Positions 46,566 through 56,600 of a DNA stretch of 64,000 nucleotides are shown here, piece by piece. Position 1 is the stretch's first letter, and every line of letters begins with the position of its first letter. The position numbers and the translations under genes are program-made. Below the pieces are notes generated by a model that saw only the letters and a program-made list of their open reading frames with translations, was not told the DNA's origin and did no database searches. Source of the stretch: Phytophthora hibernalis (taxonomy: Eukaryota; Oomycota; Peronosporomycetes; Peronosporales; Peronosporaceae). Where the stretch lies: positions 208,597 through 272,596 of the forward strand of contig JAAKBF010000190.1 in assembly GCA_012656075.1 (NCBI GenBank). Reading direction: 5' to 3'.

Positions 46566-48608
46566 CTACGCACTTGCTGCGTCTGCGCCATCCTTCGAAG
46601 GCGAGTCTTCGTCGTCGTCCGCACCGAGTTTGGCAGCGAGCGTCGATTCCATGCGCTCAAGCTGCTTGGCTAGGTCGTTAATCTGCTTCAGTGGCTACTG
46701 ATAGCGCTAACCATCTGGCCCTGCTGATTCCGAAGTTGTTCCTGTGTGCTAGTGGTCTGTGACAGCAGCTGCATGAGCCGCATTTCCATGTCTTCCTGGG
46801 AGGGCTCTGCGCCTGCTGCGGGGCTGCTGCTACTTCTGCTGCTGGAGTTGGTTGGGGAGCTGCCGGAGCGGCGGGCGGTTCAGGAACCTTAGGGGCTTCT
46901 TTCGGCGCAACGGGCTTCGGCGGTGTAGGGGCCGGGCCTGACGGCTTGTTGCTAGGCGCCCGCTTCGGCGACTTCTTCGGTGGCGGGATTGCCGGCGCGG
47001 TCGGTGCACTGGGAGCCGGGGTCGCGGGGTGCGCTGCTTGCCTTCTCCGCTCTCACTCCTAGGTGTCCGCCGTCCTGACGAAGACGAAGACTTGTGCGAT
47101 GACTCAGCACCGTCCTCTCCCGAAGGAGGGTTCTTGGCCAGGATTTCCTCAAACTTGCGCAGCAGGCCGCGAACGACGGTCTGAAGCTGTGAAATAACAT
47201 CCATACAAGCAAAACGCGGGTTCACATCAAACACTTCGATGGCGCCGATAGTGTGGCCGTTGGAAAGCGTCAGCGGGATGCCAGCGTAGAACTGCGCCTG
47301 CAGAACATCTCGCCGCCACGGGTTCGCGGCAAAACGCACATCGCGCGTCAGGTCACTGCAGACCAGCGGCGAGCCGTTGCGGCAGGCGTGCGCTGCCAAA
47401 CTCTTCTGGCGGTCAATCTTGTCCAGCGATCCGAGACCAGATTCGGCACATGGCACATACACGTGCTTGTCCAGCAGACCGACAAGGACCATCGGACTCG
47501 ACGTAGCAATAGCAGCCATGTTACACAGCTGCATGATCGTCTGCGAGGCCGACGTGCCCGCCTTCAAGGCGCCACGGATCGCGCGCACCGAGCGCAGACG
47601 CTCCTTCTCGTTGTCCAGGTGCTTGGCTGCAATGTACTGGTTCTTGGCAGCCGGGTCGGCCAGCTCCAGGAAGAACGGGTACGGCACTTCAAAGTATTCG
47701 TGCAGCGGGGCGCAGGCCTCGTTCATGCACCACGGACAGTCCTCCGTGACGGCCGGCGGCCCCGTGAACGATCCGTGACGTCCGCGGGCCGAGTTCGACT
47801 CGCCGTTCGTGGTGCTGGATTTGCGTCGCACCGGGAGGTTGGACGCACTGGCCGCGCGCTTGTCCATGGGCGGCTGCGCGTCCACCCCGTTGACTGCTCC
47901 CACGGCCATGTCGTCCTTGGTCGATCCGTTGTCCAGACCGGAGGAGTACGAGGCGAAACTCAGTCGGTCTGTGGTGAAGTCGCCTTCACTGCCGCTGGGC
48001 TGCGAGTCGGACGTGGCGTTGGGTCCGCCATTGGTGGAAAAGATGCGGTCGTAGAAGTCGTCCTGGGACGCGATGGAGCTGAGCTTGCAGCTCACGCACA
48101 TGCGCACCGTGATGGCGCCCTCGAACGTGCTCTCGACCTTGCGCGAGATGCTGCACGAGCTGCAGACCACGGCCGTGCACGTGCGGCAGTAGTGGCGTCT
48201 CCGCAGCGGGTTGAAGCTCTTGCCGCAGACGGAGCACTTCTTGCTGGCCTTGGCTTCGGGTGCACTGCCACTGCTGCTAGCCGCGTGCTGGTGTTGGTGT
48301 TGATGCTGCTGCTGGTGGATCGTCGTGGTCGTGGTGCCTGTGATGGAGCTCGTGGCCGTAAACGTCATGGGCTTGCGGTCTCCGCGCGCGCTGTGCTCGG
48401 CCGCGCGGCTGCGGTGGCCCGCCGTGTGGCTGTGGTTGAGCGCCTCCATGTCGTCGCTGGGCGGAGGAGCCGCGTGGGTCGCGAACGAGTCGGCGGACGA
48501 ACTGGCGGTGCTGCGCGTGGACGAGAGCGACGCGTCGTCGCTGGCTTTGCCGCTGAGGAACTTGGAGCTGCTGTTGGCGATGTTAAAGTCGAAGAGGTTG
48601 CGTCCCAT
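46566..48608 (-). CDS. FYVE-GAF protein, paralogue of the neighbour
   Basis: Start MGRNLFDFNIANSSSKFLSG (48608). N-terminal 130 residues are Ser/His/Thr-rich low complexity (HQQQHQHQHQHAASSSG). The FYVE-type finger CSVCGKSFNPLRRRHYCRTC ... CSSCS ... CVSCKLSSIAS follows, then a linker with CPWCMNEACAPLHEYFEVPY. The GAF domain reads LCNMAAIATSSPMVLVGLLD ... SLAAHACRNGSPLVCSDLTR ... FYAGIPLTLSNGHTIGAIEV. The C-terminal part is Pro/Ala-rich and the last 90 residues are a coiled coil nearly identical to the neighbour's (QLLSQTTSTQEQLRNQQGQM). To reach the stop at 46566 three single-base shortages must be assumed, near 47036-47039, 46854-46857 and about 46660. I prefer 48608 as start because the upstream open frame is hydrophobic and overlaps CCAAT boxes. 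Confidence 0.8.
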
Positions 48609-48710
48609 GGAGCAGGAAGGCGGAAACGCTGGTGCTGCGGGTGAACGCAATGCTCGACTGAGGAGGGGGAGCGACCGCTCGAAGAAGAGAGGGGCGGGGA
48701 GATTATGCGC

Positions 48711-48777
48711 CAATGAAAACGGCGCGTCGACTTTACACCAATCAAAATGATCTGAAGGCAGCCAATCGGAGACCAAT
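48711..48777 (-). promoter_or_regulatory. Cluster of four CCAAT boxes
   Basis: CCAAT occurs on the + strand at about 48710, 48738, 48762 and 48772, i.e. 100-165 bp upstream of the FYVE-GAF start, reversed (ATTGG) in the gene's reading direction. Four boxes in 67 bp is far above chance and suggests NF-Y-dependent transcription. Confidence 0.55.
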
Positions 48778-49616
48778 TGCTCCGGCTATACGAAGGTAGT
48801 CAGCGCCCCGCAGGTTGTTTGGTTGTCAAATGGGCGGATAAGGTGCCGCGAGCTATGACGCGTCTGGTCTGCCTGCCTTGTCCTTGCTTTCAGCTGCTGG
48901 CAAGCGGAAAGAAGCAGGGAGAGCAAAAGTTCCAGTGTCTGTGGTGAGGTCAGAGGTGCTCTTAATCCGTCGTTGCCGACGTTGCTAATATACTGAATGC
49001 GGTGAGTGCCTTGTCGCGCAGTCGTTCCGTGACGACAAGCGTTGCGGTGCGACGGACTTTCACCGACGAGCGCCCAGAGGGAGCCGGAGCCACCGGAGAC
49101 CAAATCCTGCCCTCGTTCCGCTCTCGAGCGAGCGACTGCACTGCAGTGCCGCCGCTCGTCGAAAAGGCCGACGGGTTGTGCCCCCAGGCGCGGCCTCCGA
49201 CAGCGCTTTCGTCTGCTGCGAGCAGCTTTTGTGGGCAGACAGTGTTCGAGTGCCTGCCAGACGCTCAACAGTAACGGTACGGAGCAGTAGGTAGGCTGAT
49301 CTGCAGTCTCGAGATACTTCGCAGTACAGTGTACATGTACATGTATTAGGCAGTGCCTAAGTCTCCATTGCACTAGCGCTAGGATTTGGGCGAGGCCTGT
49401 ACCAACAGTTTGCTCGCACGGCGACAGCGCAGCGCGGGTCAACGTGGCATTGAGCGCGTCACGTCACTCCACACACACGAGTCTGCATGATCGCTTGACA
49501 CGAGAGTTGCGTACAGTACATGTACTTAATGCGAACTTAAGGGTGATGGGCCAACTTCAACATACGGTACCAAACGGTGCAATTTTAGCTCTCTTCGACC
49601 ACCAACCAGCCCGAGT
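48778..49616. other. Divergent intergenic region with palindromic ACATGTAC words
   Basis: No gene supported in about 840 bp, although several open frames cross it. GTACATGTACATGT at about 49330-49344 and GTACAGTACATGTACTT at about 49512-49528 repeat the palindrome GTACATGTAC and could be a binding site for a dimeric factor in the promoter of the following gene. Confidence 0.45.
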
Positions 49617-50575
49617 ATGAAGCAACTAATTGACGAGATGGACGCTGTCCCTTCCCCCGAGAACGACGACGCACAGCAACCCACGCAGACCAAGCTGCCC
49701 CCGCGCTACATGCGGCCCACCTTCTCCTCCATCCTGCCCGAGTACGCCAACGCCGAAACGGACCAAATCCGCAAGGCCTTCGGGGCGGGCAACTACGGCA
49801 ACATCCAGAAAATCCCCGCGCGGCTCAAGAACAACGCCGTGAACCAGGCGCGCTTTGAGAAGATGAACGAGAACCGTCTCACGCAGCCGAAAGCGGGCAA
49901 GAACGCCACCAAGAACGGACTGTTCAACAAGTTCGAGTACACGCCGTCGCGCTTCAGTCTCACACACGGACAGGAGCATATGGAGCGACTCCGCTCGGAG
50001 GCCAAGCGCACGGAGATCAGTGGCCAGGACTTCGTGAGCGGCTCCGCTGCTGCGCGGCTCAAGCATGAAGATGCCTTCGGGGCCACGAACTTCCGATACC
50101 CGCACATGCACGAGCCGTACCCAGACACCCAGGAAGAGAAGAAGCACCGGCGCTATCTCGAGGACAAGAAGATCTTGTACGGCGCCTTCGTACCGTGTGG
50201 TCAACGGCCTCCAGTGGACGCTGTCACGCGCAAGCTCATCCCACAGATCATCCAGGAGATGCACGAGGTCATCGCCGCCGACTGGCAAGGCCTCGACCTC
50301 TCCATCTCTCCTGCTCGGGACGAGAACATCGTGGTGCGCTTTAACCAAGTCTCGATCGAGTGCGAGAATGGCCTCGTCGCCTACATGAACGTGTTCTGCA
50401 AACCAACCGAGTACCTAGCAAGTACGGGCTGCACAAAGTGGCTGAAGACTGGAACGCGAAGCCCGGTGACGGCGGACTGTATTTTGCCTTCAGGCCACCT
50501 TGGGTGAAGAACCGCTCCAAGGACCTCATCATTTTCGTCAATAGCTCGAATGGTTCTGCTACCCCCGCGGGATAA
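49617..50575 (+). CDS. Conserved-looking protein of unknown function
   Basis: Start MKQLIDEMDAVPSPENDDAQ, no intron. I do not recognise the family. Charged, no signal peptide or membrane helix. Repeated motifs of the kind 'LPPRYMRPTFSSILPEYAN', 'FNKFEYTPSRFSLTHGQEH', 'FGATNFRYPHMHEPYPD' look like the short F/Y-P-rich motifs of microtubule-associated inner proteins, but that is only an impression. The C-terminal third (DWQGLDLSISPARDENIVVR; GDGGLYFAFRPPWVKNRSKD) is reached after a one-base shortage near 50411, where GAGTACC appears to lack a G; without it the protein ends at 50507. Codon use is strongly GC3-rich like its neighbours, so I consider it real. Confidence 0.7.
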
Positions 50576-50682
50576 CCAGTAAGCAAGTCCACTTTAATTG
50601 AAAGAAACCATTTTCCGTTGACAGGTGGTTGACTCAGGACACTTATCATTATGAATTAGGTGCACACACATGCCTCCTTAGC

Positions 50683-52828
50683 TTACTTCGTCGTCCAGAG
50701 TTCGGCGCCTTCGTCGGCGTCAGAGTCCCACATGAACGCATTACTTCCCCACTTCGTGCCCTCGTGGGGTGGGCAGCCTCCGTGGCGACTCATGACGTCG
50801 ATGTCGCCCTCAGGCGTCTGTGTGTAGAATAGCGAAGCATGTAATCCGCGAGGCGGCACGGCCAGGCCCTTCGAGCACTCGTCCATGCCGTCACGCACGA
50901 TCTCCTCATCACAAAAGCGGTCCAGGGCGAAAGGAAAACAGTCTCACCACCAATCTTGGTCTGGTTGTTCAGATACATGAACAGAGTGACGTAACGCTGT
51001 GGGTGGAAATGCTTCACGTACTTGGGCAGCTTGTAGCGAAGTAGAGGGCTACGTACGCGGGACTCCCATGTTCGGATAACCAGCTCAGCAAAGTGCGGGA
51101 ACGACTTGAGCACTTGAAACAGCACAAGGTTACGGCCGCGGTTTTCCATGAGCCACACGTACCATTCTGGGTTGGTCATCTGAGTAATGAAATCCTTGCT
51201 GTAGTCTTCCTGCACGAAAGCCAATAGCTTCTCTTGAAACTCAACCGTGTACTGCGGGTACAGTTCGCCATCGGGGCGAGTAATGGGCGGGCAGTCATCA
51301 CCCAGGTAGCTCACGCGCTCCTTCGCCCAGCGCACCCAGTTGTAGTAGTGCGACTGGCCGTTCACCTGCGGCTTCGGGAACGTGTAACGCAGCTCACCAA
51401 GTCCCAGCTTCTCCTCCCACGCCTGCACAATCAGTGGCAGATATGACGGGCGTCTCTTTTCGTCCATCAAGTCTGGGATCAAATCCACGGCGTACTTGTC
51501 CAAGTTCTTGCGAATCCACGTGTCGTAATCCGAGTCGAACAGCGCGTTAAACATGTTGGTCGACACCATCTTCTTGTAAAATACCTCCATAAGAGCGTTA
51601 GAGAAGGTCGGCTGATCTTCTGCGTTCGGGAACAGCAGACCACCTTCACGGAATTCCTCGGGCACCTTTCTCGGGCCCACACTGCGAAGTTGTTCTGCCG
51701 CCCACTTTGTCCACTCCACGTAATCCTCGTACACAAATGCGTTGGCATCCTTTGGCAAAAACTCGCGCGAGTGGAACGTGTCAAAGTGCTGGCGGTAAAA
51801 TTCCCCCGCGTTGTATTGCAGTAGCTGCAGACGCTCAGCGAACGTCGGGCTTGGTAGGCGAGCCACGCGCGCCGCCCGAACGCGGAAATCACGGGTGAAG
51901 AGGTCGTCGTTCAGGAAAGCTGTGTGGCTCGTGCGGGACTTGGATGTTATCTTGGATGAGTTGCTGCCGTCCACCTTCGACCGCGCCAGCATGGGCATGC
52001 CCAGCTCCATAATCTTCTCGGACTCGTTCTGCGTCAGGAAGTACTGCACGTCAAAGACCTTGGGGCTCAAGGCCACCGTCGTCAGCACCACGCCATCTTC
52101 CAGCACGTACTGGTGCCCCCTCGCAATACCAGGCCACTGCCACAACTGGAAGTCCAGCAAGATGTGAGCAATGTTCTTGGCCTCCGCAAGGTCGTCAGCA
52201 GTGCGAATGGCAAAGCCCATCTGGTTGTACAGCCGCACACCGTTCCCCATGATGTCGCGGTCCGCTCCAAGCCAGCCAGCCGCCAGCTCCGCCGCCTTGC
52301 CGACACAGTTAAACACTCCGTTCCACGACACGTACACGCCTTCATTGCGGCCGTTCAGCATGAAGAACACGCGGTCATTGACCATCTTCTGCTCCAGCTG
52401 CATGGGCTGCTGAACCGGGACCAGCTTCCCGTCGAACAGCGGGCTGATCGTGTACGTGTCGTCGCTGCAGCTCAAGTCGCTCACGAGGTGTCGCACCTCC
52501 AGCGCAATGAGCCGCTCGTCGTCGTACTTGTACAGCAGTTCCTCCTCCTCTTGCTGTTGTTTTAGAGCGTCAGGAACGCCCGAGAACGTGGCGAACTGCG
52601 CGCTGAGACGGTCCGAGACCTCGGCGACTAACTCTTGCATGGTCTCGACCTGCAGCTCCCTCTGCGCGTACTTTGTCCAGCCCGCAGCAGCCGCCACAAC
52701 CAGCATCGGAACCAGGAGCGGGAGAAAGAGAGGACTTGGACTTCAATGGGGCGGCGTCAAACGTGGATGCAGGCGACGAGTTGGCCGCCGTACGAGCGAC
52801 TGGCTCGGAGGTGGCGGGTTTCTCGGTC
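50683..52828 (-). CDS. Membrane-anchored prolyl 4-hydroxylase (2OG-Fe(II))
   Basis: The clear frame runs from MLVVAAAAGWTKYAQRELQV (52706). A more plausible start is MTEKPATSEPVARTAANSSP (52828), which joins across a one-base shift near 52735 to give a full membrane helix (LFLPLLVPMLVVAAAAGW). Catalytic core: LLQYNAGEFYRQHFDTF holds the H-x-D iron ligands (about 51785). After a roughly 200-residue insertion, LFMYLNNQTKIGGETVF follows. Across a one-base shortage at 50933-50934, GLHASLFYTQTPEGDIDVMS + RHGGCPPHEGTKWGSNAF supplies the distal His and the Lys that binds 2-oxoglutarate. The insert between HxD and the distal half (EDYVEWTKWAAEQL to FHPQRY) is much longer than in animal or plant enzymes. 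Probably ER/Golgi, hydroxylating prolines of secreted proteins. The gene at 53467 is its head-to-head paralogue. Confidence 0.85.
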
Positions 52829-53466
52829 ATAGCTCCACCGGTAGAGGGACGTGGGAGGTCGCGCTTTGTGCTGGAGGAAGTGCACTCACCGAATCGAATG
52901 CAGGAATGAGCTGCGCGGCGGAATGAGCCGCCGGGTGCGCGCCAGCGGCAGGTAAAGGGCGGGGTGGCGACGATCACTGCGTTTCCATGTCGACGAGTGC
53001 CAAATGCGATCTGCCGGACGGGATTGGGCGAGAAATGGCGATATGCACCGCTATTATTGGACAAAAGGAGCGGCATGATAAACGCTGCATTGCGGAGCTG
53101 CATAGCTCAAGGCCGGAATAATTAGGGCAGTCACACGGTCGTCTTACTTATTGGGCCAGATCGAGTGGCGAATTTCAAAATAACGAAGGGGATTACTGCC
53201 CGTACCGGGTGTTGAAGTTGTTTGTCTTGGCGGAAGTGCGCCATGCATTCGTCAGTCAGTGGAGAGCTAGTACAGTCGTTTGGAGAGGTTGATACTTGAG
53301 CAATGGCGGAGCGCGTGCCAAAACGTTGGGCATGGCGAGAACAGAGTCGTTCGGACGGAACTGTTCTGGCGACAAAAGCGTGTACCCGCGTTATTTCCCC
53401 TTATTTCTAGACTCGCGTCGCCATCACTACCGAATTCGGTCACGACTGCTCAAGTCGACGGCGACG
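52829..53466. promoter_or_regulatory. Divergent region between two prolyl hydroxylase genes
   Basis: About 640 bp between the head-to-head P4H copies. Nothing coding. AGTACGGGCAG-like words and several GC-rich stretches are present, but no motif I would name. Confidence 0.4.
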
Positions 53467-53667
53467 ATGATTAAATATGAGAAGGTGAACCACGCGGACG
53501 TGGAGAAGACTCCTAAATCCTCCGTGTCTTCTCCCTCTTTACTGGCGTCGCTCTCGGCTGTTATGGTGCTGCTGTCACTTGCTGCCGCTTGGTATTTCAA
53601 CTCTGCGAAGATTGCCACCATCAACAGTGCAGGCGAGCTCCCCGGTCTACTCGCGAGTTGTCGCGAG
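53467..53667 (+). pseudogene. Prolyl 4-hydroxylase paralogue, 5' fragment
   Basis: Starts MIKYEKVNHADVEKTPKSSV, then a membrane helix SLLASLSAVMVLLSLAAAWY and the start of the lumenal part (KIATINSAGELPGLLASC). The frame is cut at 53667 by the transposon at 53668-56921 and resumes at 56930 after the duplicated target GTCGCGAG. Before insertion this was probably a functional gene, a diverged copy of the P4H at 50683-52828, transcribed away from it. Confidence 0.8.
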
Positions 53668-56600
53668 CAGGGCTCGGAAAATAAAATAAAAAATTGTACT
53701 CGTTTCTCAGAAAAAAATAATACGTAACTGCAATACTGGCGACGGCAATAATACATATTGCAGTTATTGTTTCAATTTTTGGTCGTTTTGGCCTTTGAAT
53801 AGCGTTGGTTCCAAATGAGATTGTCAAGTGATTGTCGCTGTTTCGTAGCAAGTATCTAACCATTTGTATGGAATCGTAGGAAAGTTTGGTCTTTTTTTCC
53901 TATCATTCGAAATGATGCCTGCCCGAAATACTTCAGCTTTGTATGCTGTACGGTTTGGTGCGTGTATGGCTCTGTTTCGTCGCCTTAAAATCCAACGAGT
54001 AATGGCCGCACATCATTCGTCGAAAAGAGAGCCAAGGCACCAAGACAACGAGCAGCTCCAAGCGCTCGGCCAAGACCAAGCCCGCCAGTAATAAGGCGAA
54101 GAAGGGAAAGAAGGCTGCTGTTCCCGAGGACAAGACGGCTCCAGCTACCGCGGTCTGGGTAGAGAAGACCATCTCGACAGGATACGGCCCCGTGGACACT
54201 GTGGCGGCGAGTATGTCTGGTTTGACCAGTACACCCAGCGCCACTACAACCATGGCAGGTGCTTACAGCATTTCAGACGTGCACTTAGGGCCTGATACCA
54301 CGGCCAACACAACAAGCACTCTTCGTCAATCGCTTCCTGCAGTGCTCGCGACATTAACTCGCCCAGATACGGCCGATTCGGCCAACATGAACGCGGCACC
54401 GGAAGCAGACTTCGTCGGCGTGAAGAGGCGTGTGGAATCGGACGTCGTGGGCGTAAATGTGGAGGAAGAATTCATAAGAGCGGTGGCAGTGGATGATATA
54501 CCACCCGGTCGTGCAGCGGCCATAATTGACGTATCAATTATTTCGGAGACTGAGCGGACCAGCGGTAATATAACGATAGGTGGAGGGGGAATTACTGGTG
54601 CAGAAAGTGGTGTGACTGCTAAGGAAGTTCGGGAAGCATGCATATCTACAAGAACGCAGAAATCTTACGCGGGAAGCCTTCACGCAGTATCACGATGGAT
54701 TATAGAGACCAAGAAGCAGGAGTCGCGCCATCATTTTGATAAATGCGGCCAAATCAACCTTCAACGTTTCACCTCCGATGATTTTGAAGCGTTTTTGCTT
54801 GAAAAGCGGAAAACCGTCGGCATTAGTACGCTTAACGGTTTTCGTAGCGCGATTAAAGACCTGTATCGCCGGAAAGAAATGGCGCTCCCGGCTGCTTACG
54901 AGAAGACCATGTCGACGTTCTTTTCGGGGTTGAAGCGGCTTCAGGCATCTAAGTACCAATCTGGCGCTCCAAAAGAGTCTGGTAAAGACCCGCTTCCGTA
55001 TTCACTCTACCAGGAACTTTGTAATAGTACCTTAGCTCGTCCAGACTGCGGTTTCGCTCACTTTTTCCTGATCACGCGGTGGAATCTAATGTGTCGGTCA
55101 GAATCGGTTCAAACAATTAGCACGGAGCACTTGAGTGCTCATGACGACAGTGTCGGGTGTGTCATGCACAAGTCCAAGACGAACCAAGAAGGAAGTGGTC
55201 CGAAGGACCCTCGTCATTGTACACAAACCCGCTCAGCCCTTCTACGTGCTGGGTAACAGCACTCGCAATGTATTTGGCTTGTCGACCCACGCAGAAACCG
55301 GGTCCTCTATTCCAAGGGTCCCAGCAGAAGTCACGATTTGGAACTGCATTGAGACAGTTAATCAGAGAGCGTACGGGGCTCAACCATTACGGAACGCATT
55401 CTATTCGAAAGGGTGTTGCTACATTCGCCTGCAGCGGTACGACAGGCGGACCATCTATTGCTAGTGTGTGCTTAAGAGTGGGCTGGTCGTTAGGTGGCGT
55501 GCAAGACCGCTACATCCGGTATGAGTCAACCGGTGACCAATATTTGGGGCGCGTTGTTGCTGGGCTTCCGCTAAACCGGGCGGAATTTTCGGTTCTCCCT
55601 CCCCACTTTTCTGACAATCAAGATTCTAACCTACGTGAATATATTGCTGAGATGTTTCCGACATTTAAGGGGACTAGTTCACTTCAGGACATCCTCAAGT
55701 TATGCCTCGCGTCTCTCGTCTATCACGCAAAGTATGTGAGAGAAACACTACCGGCCTCGCACCCACTGCTTTCAACGTTCCTGTTTAGACAGGATCGAGT
55801 TCTAGACCAGCTAAAATCTGCTCTGGCACCTGACACATCGCCGTGGATGAAGCCGACGGGTGTCCCTCCCCACGTCGAGTTGTATAAGCAGCTATTGTCG
55901 ATGCAAAACTCTATCGACAACTTGTGCTGTTGGAGGGAATTAGTACGCTGATTGAGCAAAAGGAGTGGCGGCTGGAAACATCACGAAGGACCAACTTGAG
56001 ACTACAATAGAGAAGCTGCTGGAGCGTGCTGGGTTGGCACAAGCACTAGCACCCACGCCTCAGCAGAACGAGCAATCCGGTGAGAGCGGCATTGTTCATT
56101 TTTACGACGGCAAATTCCACTTATTGCCAAAGTCGTTCGAGTTTCCACGAACGGGCCCATTTGGGGCGTGGAAGCTGTGGTGGTTCGGCGATAGCCACCA
56201 AGGCTACCCCCACTCAAAAATTCGCACCCACGACCTTCCTAGCCCAGACATGATCAAAACATTCTCTGATTGGAGAGTGCTGGTACGGAACATCACAGCC
56301 GCCGCAGGCTCAACCGGGATGTCAATTCCAGCCAACATGTCCGAGCAGCAAGCAGCTGAAGTGTTTCAAATCGGCATGGACAATTTGCAACTGGCACCCT
56401 CGAGACGTAAGCGTCGTCTCGCTGAGCTTACTGTCACTACCATCTTGCGTCTAGTCCGAGAGGCACAACAAGCTGATCAACGAGGAAGGCCAAGCACAGA
56501 CACAAGTGACACTTCTTCAACATCACCACAGAAAAAGCGTCAGCGATTAGCTTAGTTTTAACCAATCAGTCTGCCTCATTCATTTGCCGTAAATGTATCC

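Noticed and set aside
47253..48644. Open frame of 463 codons on the + strand
   Set aside because: It is the complement of the FYVE-GAF gene; Arg/Val/Gly-rich composition with no domain, a shadow of GC-rich coding sequence.
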